The notes under the pieces were generated by a model, which worked only from the letters and a program-made list of their open reading frames with translations, made no database searches and was not told the origin of the DNA. 64,000 nucleotides of DNA from NCBI RefSeq assembly GCF_000621145.1, contig NZ_JHZB01000021.1, positions 1 through 64,000 of the forward strand, read 5' to 3'. Shown here one piece after another: positions 34,437-43,177 of the stretch; the first letter of the stretch is position 1; every line of letters starts with the position of its first letter. Made by a program: the position numbers and the translations under genes. This DNA comes from Desulfobulbus elongatus DSM 2908. GTDB lineage: Bacteria; Desulfobacterota; Desulfobulbia; Desulfobulbales; Desulfobulbaceae.

Positions 34437-37400
34437 TTATTGGTTCGTTAGCAATCGTTGTTCCAGTTCGTCGAGGAGCTGTTCCATGCGCATGCCGCGC
34501 GATCCCTTGATCAAGAGCCAGTCGCCCGGCCCCAGGCTGCCTTCCGCCAGCATCCGGCAGAGGGCCTCGGCCATGGCCCGCGGATTCGGAAAAAGCAGCA
34601 CCTGCTCCGGCCGCATGCCGCCGGCGAGCGCCGCCTCGGCCAGGGGGGCGACCTGGGTGCCGGTGAGCAGCAGGCGGTCATAGCCCAAATCGGCCGCCAA
34701 GGCGCCGATGCCGGCATGAAGTTCCGCCGAGGCCTCGCCCAGCTCGAGCATGTCCCCCAGCGCGGCCACATGGCGGCAGCCCGCACCGAAGGCGGCGATG
34801 GTACGCAGACCGGCGGCCATGGAGGCGGGATTGGCGTTGTAGGCATCGTTGACCACCTTGAGCCCGCCGGGCAACTCGCTGACCGCCAGCCGTTTGTCCA
34901 CCGCGGGCGCATAGCGTTCCAGGCCGCGGGCGATGACCTCCGAGCCGATGTCCGCGGCATGGGCGATGGCGGCGGCGGCGGCGCAGTTGCTCACATTGTG
35001 GCTGCCGAAGACCGGCACGGTGAGCCGGCGCCGCCACGGGCCGATGTGCAGGGTGAAGCGCATGCCCCGGTCGCCGAGATTGTCCTGGCGGGTGACCCGG
35101 ACCACGGGCCGATGCCGCCGGCCGGCCGGGGTGACCGCGAAACCGATGCGGCTGCCGCCGGACTTTTCCGCCTGCGCCAGCACCTGGGGATCGTCGCAGT
35201 TGACCACCCGGACGGCCCCGGGCCGCATGCCGGCAAAGAGCTCGCCCTTGGCCGCGGCCACGCCGGCCACGCTGCCCAGCCCCTGCAGATGCGCCGGGTG
35301 GACATTGTTGATGCAGCCGATGTCCGGATCGGCGATGGCCGCGAGCCGGGCGATCTCACCGGGCGCGCTCATCCCCATCTCGACGACGGCCAGCCGGTGG
35401 CCCGCCCCAAGGGGCAGGAGGGTCAGCGGCAGCCCGACCAGGTTGTTGAAATTCCCCTTGGTCTTCAGCAGCGGTTCGACACCGGCACCGGTCTCCGCGA
35501 GGGCTTCGGCGAAGATGGCCGCCACCATTTCCTTGACCGTGGTCTTGCCGGAACTGCCGGTGACGGCCGCCACCTTGACCGCGCCGTCGAGCAGGCGACG
35601 GCGGTAGGCCGCCAGATCGCCGAGGGCGCGGAGGCTGTCCTCAACCTGGATGTAGAGAACGCCTTCCCGGAAGGCGGCGGGCATCCGTGCGGCGATCACG
35701 GCGGCCGCGCCCCGTGCCGCCGCGGTGTCGATGTAGGCATGGCCGTCGAAGGTTTCGCCGGCAAGCGCCACGAACACGTCGCCGGCGTTCAGGGTGCGGG
35801 TGTCGGTCGAAATTTCCCCGAGCACGGCATGCTGGCCACCGGCCATCACCCGACCGCCGGTGGCGGCCAGCAGATGGCGCTCGTTCCAGTGCAGGAGGCC
35901 GTTGGTGGCCTCGAGGACGTCGTCGAAGAAATGTCTGGTCGTGCCGATGATCTGGTAATTCTCGTGGCCCTTGCCCGCGATGAGCATGGTGTCGCCGGGC
36001 GCGGCCAGGCTACAGGCGGCGGCGATCGCCTCCCGCCGGTTGCCGATCACCGCATAGCCGGCCAGCGGCTGCGGGCCGCGGAACAGCTCGGCCAGCGGAT
36101 ACGGCTGCAAGCCGCCGGCCACCACGCCGGGCACAATCTCGGCGATGATGGCCTCGGGTTGTTCGGTGCGCGGATTGTCGGAGGTGACGATCACCACCTC
36201 GGCGTGCCGGGCGGCAATCGCCCCCATCTGCGGCCGCTTGCCGCGGTCGCGGTCGCCGCCGCAGCCGAAGACGCAGATGAGACGGCCGCCGGTCAGCCCC
36301 TTCAAGGTCGCCAGCACGTTGTCGAGGGCGTCGGGCGTGTGGGCGTAATCGACGAACACCGCCGGCCCCGAAGCTGTTTTTTCTCCCGGCAGCCGCACCC
36401 GCTCCAGCCGGCCGGGAACGCTGGGCACCGCAGCCAGTCCCTCGCCGACCCGCCTAGCCGACAGGCCCAGGGCCATGCCGACGCCGGCCGCGGCCAGGAC
36501 GTTGAGCAGGTTGTAACTGCCGGCCAGCGGCGAGGCAAAGGGAAGGCGCCGCCCCTTGAGTTCGAGCCGGCAGTGCAGCCCCTCCACGGTCTGGCGCACC
36601 TCTTCGGCGCGCACCTCGCAGTCCGGAGCAAAGCCGCAGCGGATCGTCGCCCTGCCCCCGACCGCTTGGCAGATCGCCGCGCCCCAGTCGGTCCCCTCGG
36701 CCTTCGGCCCCAGCACCACCACCGCTGTGCCGCCGAACTTGAGATGGTGCCGGAACAGCCGCTCCTTGGCGGCGAAGTAGTCGGCCATGGTGCGGTGATA
36801 ATCGAGGTGGTCGCGGCTGAGATTGGTGAACAGGGCCACATCGAAAGTGGTTCGTCCCAGCCGTTGCTGATCCAGGGCATGGGAGGACACTTCCATGATC
36901 ACATGGGTGACGCCGGCGTCGGCCATGGTGCGGAACAATCCCTGCAGGGTCACCGGATCGGGCGTGGTCAGGGGCGCGGCCTGAAGGATATGGACATCCT
37001 TGCCGTCGTGATAGCGGTAGTTGACCGTGCCGATGACGCCGGGCCGATGGCCGGCTGTCGCCAGCATCCCCTCGATCAGCCAGCTGCAGGTGGTCTTGCC
37101 GTTGGTGCCGGTGATGCCGATCAGGCACATCTCGTCGGCCGGAAACCCGTGCCAGGCCGCCGCCAGTTCGCTGACAGCCGCATGACTGTCGGGGACGCGC
37201 AGTACCGGCACCGGACAGTCGGTCCATGCATCCTGGCCTTCAACCACGACCGCCAGGCACCCCCTGGCAACGGCATCGGCGATGAACAGGCGGCCATCGG
37301 TTTTCGCGCCGGGCACGGCCACGAAGAGGCTGCCGGGCACCACCTGCCGGGAATCGGCGGTGACCGAGGCGACTTCCCTTGCCAGGACGGCCGGCGGCAC

Positions 37401-37454
37401 GCCCCCTGCATCCGAGGAAGGAACGCTCTCAAGAAGTTCTGCCAGGGTGCTCAT
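34437..37454 (-). CDS. murEF: Fused MurE-MurF: UDP-MurNAc-dipeptide:m-DAP ligase plus D-Ala-D-Ala adding enzyme
   Basis: One 1005-residue frame holds both enzymes. The MurE half (about 1-515) has GITGTNGKTTCSWL at 113-126, NLSRDHLDYHRTM near 211, VFVDYAHTPDALDNVL near 367, and SDNPRTEQP at 425-433; the DNPR box selects meso-diaminopimelate. The MurF half (about 522-1005) has VTGSSGKTTVKEMVAAI at 631-647, LLKTKGNFNNLVGLPL near 667, and VNDAYNANPASMAAGL near 853. The joint is at about 510-525 (HFFDDVLEATNGLLHWN), with no stop or ribosome site between. Each half is of normal length. ATG 37454 follows GGGGCAAGAC. It lies between ftsI and mraY, as separate murE and murF do elsewhere. Confidence 0.96.
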   Translation of the reverse strand: MSTLAELLESVPSSDAGGVPPAVLAREVASVTADSRQVVPGSLFVAVPGAKTDGRLFIADAVARGCLAVVVEGQDAWTDCPVPVLRVPDSHAAVSELAAAWHGFPADEMCLIGITGTNGKTTCSWLIEGMLATAGHRPGVIGTVNYRYHDGKDVHILQAAPLTTPDPVTLQGLFRTMADAGVTHVIMEVSSHALDQQRLGRTTFDVALFTNLSRDHLDYHRTMADYFAAKERLFRHHLKFGGTAVVVLGPKAEGTDWGAAICQAVGGRATIRCGFAPDCEVRAEEVRQTVEGLHCRLELKGRRLPFASPLAGSYNLLNVLAAAGVGMALGLSARRVGEGLAAVPSVPGRLERVRLPGEKTASGPAVFVDYAHTPDALDNVLATLKGLTGGRLICVFGCGGDRDRGKRPQMGAIAARHAEVVIVTSDNPRTEQPEAIIAEIVPGVVAGGLQPYPLAELFRGPQPLAGYAVIGNRREAIAAACSLAAPGDTMLIAGKGHENYQIIGTTRHFFDDVLEATNGLLHWNERHLLAATGGRVMAGGQHAVLGEISTDTRTLNAGDVFVALAGETFDGHAYIDTAAARGAAAVIAARMPAAFREGVLYIQVEDSLRALGDLAAYRRRLLDGAVKVAAVTGSSGKTTVKEMVAAIFAEALAETGAGVEPLLKTKGNFNNLVGLPLTLLPLGAGHRLAVVEMGMSAPGEIARLAAIADPDIGCINNVHPAHLQGLGSVAGVAAAKGELFAGMRPGAVRVVNCDDPQVLAQAEKSGGSRIGFAVTPAGRRHRPVVRVTRQDNLGDRGMRFTLHIGPWRRRLTVPVFGSHNVSNCAAAAAIAHAADIGSEVIARGLERYAPAVDKRLAVSELPGGLKVVNDAYNANPASMAAGLRTIAAFGAGCRHVAALGDMLELGEASAELHAGIGALAADLGYDRLLLTGTQVAPLAEAALAGGMRPEQVLLFPNPRAMAEALCRMLAEGSLGPGDWLLIKGSRGMRMEQLLDELEQRLLTNQ

Positions 37455-37467
37455 CGTCTTGCCCCAC

Positions 37468-39297
37468 TCATTTGGAATCCAGCGTGAGCATGCATTCGTC
37501 AATCCCGAGCAACGGCTGCCCCGGCAGCGGGTACTGGGCGACGATCCGGCCGCTGCCGTTGATCCGGACTTTCATCTTGTACCGGTCGATCTGCTGCAAT
37601 CCCTTGCGCAGACTCATCCCCCGCATCTGCGGCATGACGCCGACCGGCTCGCTGATCCTGCCCGGGGTCTCCCGGACATTCAGCCGTTTACTGATGAAGA
37701 ACTGCCGCAGGTTCTCCTTGCTCCGCTCCGGAGGCGTTGCCGCCACGGCCTCTGTCGAGTTATTTTTGACAAAACCGGCGAGCAATTCCTTGCCCATGCT
37801 CTCCAGGGCGGCCAGACCGTTCCCCTTCTCCTTGATTTTCGGATAAAGGTGATCCTGCTCGATCGCCATCAGCAGCAGGAATTTCGGCTGTCTGGCCGGA
37901 ATGAATCCGGCGAACAGCTCCTGGATGGAGAAACGGGAAAAATGCTTCTCCCGCCGCATCTGGGTATAGTCGGCGGTGAAGGCGACCAGGTTTTCCTGCT
38001 CCAGGAGCCAGTTGGTGAACAGGTCGCGCCGGATCTTCACGCCCAGGGCCGGATCGAGAATGTGGATCTTTTCCGTGGCGTCGTCATTGCGCAGATAGCG
38101 TTTGCCCGTCCTGCGATCGTAAAGCGAATCGACCACATAAGGCGTGATCCGCCAGCCGCCGTTGACCAGGCTCGCCAGGGTGACCCCCACCTGCACGCCG
38201 GTGACCACCGGTTCGGCTTCACCCTGTTCCGGTGCGCCAGGCCCCGATTCCCAGTTGCCGAACACCGAACCGTAGAGCTGGATCTGCTGCTCGAAGGTGT
38301 CGAGCTTTTCCCCTGAAAAACCGTAGTTGGGCGCAGCCACCGTGGGCGGCAGCAAGGCCGGGCCGTCCAGTCCTTCCCGCTCGATGGCGGCGGCCCTGGC
38401 CAGGATGGGTCGGATCAGCTCCTTGTTGAGCACGTGGTTGTACATGCGGTTGATCCGGTTGCTTTCGCTGGCCTTCCAGAAATAATTGGGGTTGAAGGAG
38501 GGCTGGTTGACCAGGGCCAGGATCCGGCCGCTTCCCGGTTCGATCACCATGCCCATGCCCTTGTCCGTCCCCTGGGCGGCGAGGTAGCCGCGAAACCGGT
38601 TTTCCACCTGCTTCTGCAGTTCCATGTCCAGGGTCAGCATCAGGTCGGCGCCGGCGGTTCCCAGGCTTTGCTGGCCCTGGAAATCGATGTCCGGGATGTT
38701 GGGTTTGCGGAAACCGCCGCCCTGCAGCACGGTATCGTATTTTCCCTCCACTCCCGCGAGGCCGACGCCGTCTCCCATGAAACCCAGCACATGGGAAGCG
38801 GCGGTGTGTCCGGGATAGAACCGGACCTCCTCGGATTTGCACGTCACCCCCCTGAGGTGCAGGCCATTGATCTCTTCCGCCTGCTTCTCGTCGACGTCCT
38901 CGGCCAGCAGCATGGAATCCTGCGTATTCTTCAACCGCGCTTCCAGCCGCTCCGGTCGCTCGTCGACGAACTGGGCCAACTGCTGCGCAATCTCATGCCG
39001 GTCACCGATTTCGGCGGGATTGACCTGGAGGGCATACAGCCGATAGGAGACCGCCATCTCCCGCCACCTTCTGTCATACACAGTGCCCCTTAAAACAGGT
39101 TCAGCGGGCGATTGGCCCGCTGAACGAGAGGAAATTTTGCCGACAGCAGACTGTAGTATCCTGCCGATATCCTGGAGGGAGGGATGGATTCTATACAGAA
39201 CGGTGCCAGCTGCTGTCAGCAAAATAACCAAAAGAAGGAAGGGAAAAAACCATCGTTTTTTATTCTTTCTGGACCTGAGGGATTTTGTCATCGCCAA
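37468..39297 (-). CDS. ftsI: FtsI-like division protein with a degenerate transpeptidase domain
   Basis: The 609-residue protein has TM 16-35, a PBP dimerisation domain (about 65-200, RGTVYDRRWREMAVSYRLYALQVNP), a transpeptidase fold (about 210-480), and a C-terminal PASTA-like part (about 540-609). The fold is kept (VIEPGSGRILALVNQPSFNPN, VVTGVQVGVTLASLVNGGW), but the catalytic residues are not. Where SxxK is expected, the sequence reads E293-L-I-R296. Where KTGT is expected (VAGKTGTAQ), it reads VAF-T441-A-D-Y. The segment that should carry SxN is roughly 40 residues shorter than usual. The frame has no stops, so this is a kept pseudo-enzyme rather than a decayed gene. It starts one base after the ftsL stop. 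Confidence 0.88.
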   Translation of the reverse strand: MAMTKSLRSRKNKKRWFFPFLLLVILLTAAGTVLYRIHPSLQDIGRILQSAVGKISSRSAGQSPAEPVLRGTVYDRRWREMAVSYRLYALQVNPAEIGDRHEIAQQLAQFVDERPERLEARLKNTQDSMLLAEDVDEKQAEEINGLHLRGVTCKSEEVRFYPGHTAASHVLGFMGDGVGLAGVEGKYDTVLQGGGFRKPNIPDIDFQGQQSLGTAGADLMLTLDMELQKQVENRFRGYLAAQGTDKGMGMVIEPGSGRILALVNQPSFNPNYFWKASESNRINRMYNHVLNKELIRPILARAAAIEREGLDGPALLPPTVAAPNYGFSGEKLDTFEQQIQLYGSVFGNWESGPGAPEQGEAEPVVTGVQVGVTLASLVNGGWRITPYVVDSLYDRRTGKRYLRNDDATEKIHILDPALGVKIRRDLFTNWLLEQENLVAFTADYTQMRREKHFSRFSIQELFAGFIPARQPKFLLLMAIEQDHLYPKIKEKGNGLAALESMGKELLAGFVKNNSTEAVAATPPERSKENLRQFFISKRLNVRETPGRISEPVGVMPQMRGMSLRKGLQQIDRYKMKVRINGSGRIVAQYPLPGQPLLGIDECMLTLDSK

Positions 39298-39298
39298 A

Positions 39299-39661
39299 CT
39301 ACATCCGACGCACCTGTCCTTGGTCAGGCTCGAACAGTTTCAGCCTGGTTTTGGCCAACGACGCGATTTGCGTTTTCGAGGCCACCTGAGCCCGTGCCGC
39401 CAGCAACCGGACATTTTCGTTGGCGATGGCCGTGTTTCTGGCCCGCAACTGTTCGGCTGCGGCCTGCATGTCCACCACCTGTCCATGGAAAACCTGGGTC
39501 AGGGCCAAACCGAGCACCAGGGCCACTCCTGCCATGGCGGCCAGCATTTTACCCTGCTCTCCCGGAACACGGAATGCAATCCACGACCGCTGGCGGGCCT
39601 TCGCCTTCGACAGCGCCAACTGACGGGGCCTGTATGCCCGGACACGTACGTTCGGCGACAT
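39299..39661 (-). CDS. ftsL: FtsL-like divisome protein
   Basis: The 120-residue bitopic protein has a basic cytoplasmic head (1-35), one membrane segment (about 38-58, MLAAMAGVALVLGLALTQV), and a periplasmic coiled coil (about 60-105, VDMQAAAEQLRARNTAIANENVRL-type heptads). FtsL forms a complex with FtsB and FtsQ and activates FtsWI. Sequence conservation is poor across phyla; the call rests on size, topology and position between rsmH and ftsI. A role for the FtsW-contacting head is uncertain because ftsW is not in the cluster. Confidence 0.85.
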   Translation of the reverse strand: MSPNVRVRAYRPRQLALSKAKARQRSWIAFRVPGEQGKMLAAMAGVALVLGLALTQVFHGQVVDMQAAAEQLRARNTAIANENVRLLAARAQVASKTQIASLAKTRLKLFEPDQGQVRRM

Positions 39662-39716
39662 TTCCGATCCTCCTGCTTTTCCTTGCCTTTCCCCCGAAAC
39701 AGGTTTCGGAGATCCG

Positions 39717-40610
39717 TCACGCTCTCGCCGCGACCCTGAGCTTGGCGCTGCGTGCCCTCGGGTTGTGCTCGATTTCCCCGGCCGACGGCCCGATCGGCCG
39801 ACGGCTGACCACCTGGTAGGCCGGATTGTGCAGAAACGACTGCTTCACGATCCGGTCCTCCAGGGACTGGAACGTGATAATGCAGATTCTGGCCCCCGGT
39901 TTCAACACCGCCGGCGCCGTGGCCAGCAACCGGGTCAGATTGTCCAGTTCCCCGTTCACCGCTATCCGCAGGGCCTGAAACACCTTGGTGGCCACATGCA
40001 CCTTCGACGGATGATATTTCCGCGGCACCGCCGCGGCCACGATGGCCGCCAGCCGGCCGGTGGTCGCTACCGGCTCTTCCTGCCTGGCCGCGACGAGGAA
40101 CCGGGCGATCCGTCGCGCCTGCCGCTCCTCGCCGTAGTGATAGAAAAGATCGGCCAGTTGTTCCTCGGACAGCTCGGCGACCAATGTGGCCGCCGTCACC
40201 GATCTGGAGCGATCCATGCGCATATCGAGCGCGCCGTCGCCCCGAAAACTGAACCCCCGCTCTATCCGGTCCAGTTGCAGCGAGGAAACGCCGAGATCGA
40301 CGACCAAGCCATCGACACCCTTGATTCCCAGCCGGTCGAGTTCCGGAACCAGATCGGCATAGGAGGCCTGCACCAGAGTAAGCCGCCCGCCAAACCGGGC
40401 CAGTCGATCCGCGGCCATGGCCGCCGCGTCTTCATCCCACTCGAAACCGATCAACCGGCCGTCGGGCGCCGTGCGTTCCAGGATCGCCCCGGCATGTCCG
40501 CCCAGACCGAGGGTGCCGTCCACGTACACGCCCCCTGGTCGCGGCATGAGCCACTCGACCACTTCATCTCGCAGGACCGGGACATGCGCGCCATTTTGAC
40601 CGTGCGACAT
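39717..40610 (-). CDS. rsmH: 16S rRNA (cytosine-1402-N4) methyltransferase RsmH
   Basis: The 297-residue SAM-dependent enzyme (formerly MraW) methylates C1402 in 16S rRNA. Signatures are HVPVLRDEVVEWL near residue 8, YVDGTLGLGGHAGAIL near 27, VDGLVVDLGVSSLQLD near 96, GDGALDMRMD, and HPSKVHVATKVFQALRIAVNGEL near 200, ending ARSAKLRVAAR. ATG 40610 has GGGAG five bases before it; the open frame upstream is the shadow of mraZ. It begins 13 bases after the mraZ stop. Confidence 0.97.
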   Translation of the reverse strand: MSHGQNGAHVPVLRDEVVEWLMPRPGGVYVDGTLGLGGHAGAILERTAPDGRLIGFEWDEDAAAMAADRLARFGGRLTLVQASYADLVPELDRLGIKGVDGLVVDLGVSSLQLDRIERGFSFRGDGALDMRMDRSRSVTAATLVAELSEEQLADLFYHYGEERQARRIARFLVAARQEEPVATTGRLAAIVAAAVPRKYHPSKVHVATKVFQALRIAVNGELDNLTRLLATAPAVLKPGARICIITFQSLEDRIVKQSFLHNPAYQVVSRRPIGPSAGEIEHNPRARSAKLRVAARA

Positions 40611-40623
40611 CCGTCTCCCCGGC

Positions 40624-41076
40624 CTACATGATGCCCAGCTTGGCGAGCCCTGCCCTGTAATTGCCGAAATTCTGCCGGGTCTTGCTGGCTTCCTCGTCCC
40701 AGAGTTTTTTATCCCAGATCTCGAAATGCCGGAGCATGCCGACCACCGCCACATCCTTGTCGATCCCCATTTCGCTTCTCAGCGTCGGCGGCAGCAGAAT
40801 ACGCCCCTGCTTGTCCACCTGGCATTCGTTCACGCCGGCAATGATGTAGCGGACCAGTTCGTCGAAATCCGGCTGCCCCTCTTCCTGAGCGAGCAGCTTT
40901 TCTTCCAGGGCTTCCCACTCGGCGACCGGGTACGCCCGCAGATTTTTGTCCCAATGGGTGACGATCAGCATTTCGGAGTTGTACTGCTCCCGCAGCACGT
41001 CGCGGAACCGGGTCGGTATATTCAGCCGCCCTTTAGGATCGAGGGTATGTTCCGAGTGACTCCGAAATCGCTGCAC
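40624..41076 (-). CDS. mraZ: Transcriptional regulator MraZ
   Basis: The 150-residue protein has two SpoVT/AbrB-like halves: HTLDPKGRLNIPTRFRDVL near residue 10 and CQVDKQGRILLPPTLRSEMGI near 85, each with the conserved D-x-K-G-R. It forms a ring and binds the repeats before its own gene to control the dcw operon. The start is GTG 41076 (MQRFRSHSEH). It is the first gene of the cluster; upstream are four 10-bp repeats and a sigma-70-like promoter. Confidence 0.96.
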   Translation of the reverse strand: MQRFRSHSEHTLDPKGRLNIPTRFRDVLREQYNSEMLIVTHWDKNLRAYPVAEWEALEEKLLAQEEGQPDFDELVRYIIAGVNECQVDKQGRILLPPTLRSEMGIDKDVAVVGMLRHFEIWDKKLWDEEASKTRQNFGNYRAGLAKLGIM

Positions 41077-41119
41077 AGCGCTTTATTCCCTTTTACCCGT
41101 CCCCAGGCAGGCCATCCCG

Positions 41120-41154
41120 CCACTTTCAACCTCTTTAAACCACTTTCCGCCACC
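41120..41154 (-). promoter_or_regulatory. MraZ operator: four direct repeats at 10-bp spacing
   Basis: On the minus strand the sequence GGTGG, AGTGG, AGAGG, AGTGG occurs at exact 10-base steps (plus-strand positions 41150-41154, 41140-41144, 41130-41134, 41120-41124), with AA-rich spacers. This is the known layout of MraZ boxes. They start about 10 bases after the -10 element and end 44 bases before the GTG of mraZ, so MraZ binding would block early transcription (negative autoregulation). Confidence 0.88.
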
Positions 41155-41164
41155 TCATGGCTCA

Positions 41165-41193
41165 TTTGTAAACGAACCAACCACGAGAGTCAA
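41165..41193 (-). promoter_or_regulatory. Candidate sigma-70 promoter of the dcw operon
   Basis: Minus strand: TTGACT (41188-41193) as -35, a 17-base spacer, and TACAAA (41165-41170) as -10. It sits immediately before the MraZ boxes, which is where the dcw promoter is found in other bacteria. Confidence 0.75.
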
Positions 41194-41404
41194 GAAAAAA
41201 TACGTGAAGATAACGATGTCGCACGCGTTGATTCATCCGGCACCGCCATTGGCAAGAACAAAGAAAGAACAAAACGATATCAGACGGCAGGGCGACGGGG
41301 TCGTCGCCGGCATCACGGCTACATCGTCCCGTCAAAAAAGGAAAGCAACAGAGGCGTAACTCAGGAAAAACAGAAGGAAAGTGGACGCAACGAAGCGGAA
41401 GGAC
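41194..41404. other. Intergenic space between ruvB and the dcw promoter
   Basis: No gene is visible. On the minus strand, downstream of ruvB, a hairpin (GGCGAC with GTCGCC around 41291-41308) is followed after about 18 bases by a T-rich stretch (about 41255-41275), a weak candidate for a ruvB terminator. Composition is mixed purine-rich. The dcw promoter and MraZ boxes are at its left end. Confidence 0.4.
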
Positions 41405-42472
41405 TCAGCTTCTCTTGTCGGAATCGTCGAACAGGCCGGGCTGCTGCAGGGTGCCGGCGCGGACCGGCAGGCCGAAATGCTCGTAGGCGGCCACAGTGGC
41501 CATGCGGCCTCGGGGGGTCCGGATCAGAAAACCGGACTGGATGAGAAAGGGCTCATACACGTCTTCGAGGGTGTTCTTTTCCTCGCACACCGCAGTTGAC
41601 AAGGTTTCCAGCCCGATGGGGCCGCCCTGGAATTTTTCCATCAGGGTCAGGAGAATCCGCCGATCCATCTCGTCGAGACCGAGCGGGTCGACGTTGAGCA
41701 GGGTCAGGGCCTCGTCGGCCACCTTGCGGGAGATGACCGCGTGGCCGCCCACTTCGGAAAAATCGCGGACCCGCCGCAACAGCCGGTTGGCGATGCGGGG
41801 CGTGCCCCGCGAACGCCGGCCCAGCTCCATGGCGCCTTCGGCGTCGATGCCGATGTTGAACACCCTGGCCGTCCGCTGGATGATGGTCACCAGCTGTTCG
41901 GGGCTGTAATAGTCGAGCCGGAGGACCACGCCGAACCGGTCCCGCAGCGGCGGGGTCAGCAGGCCGGTGCGGGTGGTGGCGCCCACCAGGGTAAACCGGG
42001 GCAGATCCATCTTCACCGACCGGGCGCCGGGCCCTTGGCCGATCACCAGGTCGAGCTGGAAATCCTCCATGGCCGGATAGAGGATCTCTTCGACCACATG
42101 GTTGAGCCGGTGGATTTCGTCGATGAAGAGCACGTCGCCGGCCTGGAGGCTGGTGAGGATGGCCGCCAGATCGCCGGGCCGCTCGATGACCGGGCCGGAG
42201 GTCACCTTGATCCCGGCGCCCATTTCGTTGGCGATGATGTAGGCGAGCGTGGTCTTGCCCAAGCCGGGGAAACCGTGGAACAACACATGGTCCAGCGGTT
42301 CGCCCCGCTGCCGGGCCGCCTGGATGAAGACCCGCAGGCTCTGCTTGACCTGGTCCTGGCCGATATACTCGTCCAGGCTGCGCGGCCGGATCTCGACACC
42401 CGTTTGCAGGTCCTCGGCCAGCGGTCCGCCGGCGACGAGCCGTTTGCCGGTCAGCTGTTCCTCGTGTTTCAT
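41405..42472 (-). CDS. ruvB: Holliday junction helicase motor RuvB
   Basis: The 355-residue AAA+ ATPase drives branch migration at Holliday junctions. [22 protein letters not shown] is the family start; Walker A is [20 protein letters not shown] near residue 65, Walker B is [10 protein letters not shown] near 114, and [18 protein letters not shown] is sensor 1/arginine finger near 165-182. The C-terminal winged helix has RTPRGRMAT. It is the last gene of the ruvCAB group, 27 bases after ruvA. Confidence 0.98.
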   Translation of the reverse strand: MKHEEQLTGKRLVAGGPLAEDLQTGVEIRPRSLDEYIGQDQVKQSLRVFIQAARQRGEPLDHVLFHGFPGLGKTTLAYIIANEMGAGIKVTSGPVIERPGDLAAILTSLQAGDVLFIDEIHRLNHVVEEILYPAMEDFQLDLVIGQGPGARSVKMDLPRFTLVGATTRTGLLTPPLRDRFGVVLRLDYYSPEQLVTIIQRTARVFNIGIDAEGAMELGRRSRGTPRIANRLLRRVRDFSEVGGHAVISRKVADEALTLLNVDPLGLDEMDRRILLTLMEKFQGGPIGLETLSTAVCEEKNTLEDVYEPFLIQSGFLIRTPRGRMATVAAYEHFGLPVRAGTLQQPGLFDDSDKRS

Positions 42473-42499
42473 CGCCCTCTCCTGCCCCGCCGCCGGCCC

Positions 42500-43129
42500 T
42501 TACCGCGCCGCCAGGGAGCGCAGGGCCTGGCGGAGCAGTTCCTCGACCGCAAGCGGCGCCGATCCTTCGGCAAGCTGCTGCTCGACCGCGCGCAGCGCCT
42601 GCCAGGCCGTGGCCTGGGAATAGCCGAGGTTGATCAGGGCCGATACCGCATCGGCCATGGCGTCGGCTTCGCCGGCCGGAATCGATGTTGCCCTCGGTCC
42701 GCCCTCGTCCGCAGAAAATCCGCCGAGCCCGCCGACCTTCTCCGCCAATTCGACGCAGATCCGCTGCGCCGTCTTCTTGCCGATGCCGGGCAGGGCGGTC
42801 AGCCGCACCACGTCCTTGCCGGTGATCGCCCGGCACAACTCGTCGACCCCGATCCCCGAAAGCACGGTCAGGGCCAGGCGCGGGCCGATGCCGGCAACCG
42901 CGATCAGGAGCAGGAAAAGCTCCTTCTCCTCCTTTGCGTGGAATCCGAACAGGTGGATGGCGTCCTCGCGCACCACCGTCTGCACATGGAGAAAACAGGC
43001 ATGGCCGGTTTCGGGCAGGGCATCGTAGGTCCGGCCGGAGATGAAGGCCTCATACCCCACCCCGCCGACATCGACAATGACGGCGTTCGGACTTTTGACG
43101 AGAACCAATCCACTGAGCGAGGCAATCAT
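42500..43129 (-). CDS. ruvA: Holliday junction DNA-binding protein RuvA
   Basis: The 209-residue protein has an OB-fold domain at the start (MIASLSGLVLVKSPNAVIVDVGGVGYE), two helix-hairpin-helix motifs (LFLLLIAVAGIGPRLALTVLSGI near 72 and LTALPGIGKKTAQRI near 109), and a C-terminal domain III that contacts RuvB (about 150-205). It clamps the four-way junction. It sits between ruvC and ruvB, as in many genomes. Confidence 0.97.
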   Translation of the reverse strand: MIASLSGLVLVKSPNAVIVDVGGVGYEAFISGRTYDALPETGHACFLHVQTVVREDAIHLFGFHAKEEKELFLLLIAVAGIGPRLALTVLSGIGVDELCRAITGKDVVRLTALPGIGKKTAQRICVELAEKVGGLGGFSADEGGPRATSIPAGEADAMADAVSALINLGYSQATAWQALRAVEQQLAEGSAPLAVEELLRQALRSLAAR

Positions 43130-43177
43130 CGGCGGCAGCTAAGGGGGAGCATGGTTGGCAGAAACGGTTGATGCGGT

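Noticed and set aside
41291-41308. Hairpin proposed as a strong ruvB terminator
   Set aside because: The T-rich stretch is about 18 bases away and weak, so it is only mentioned, not called.
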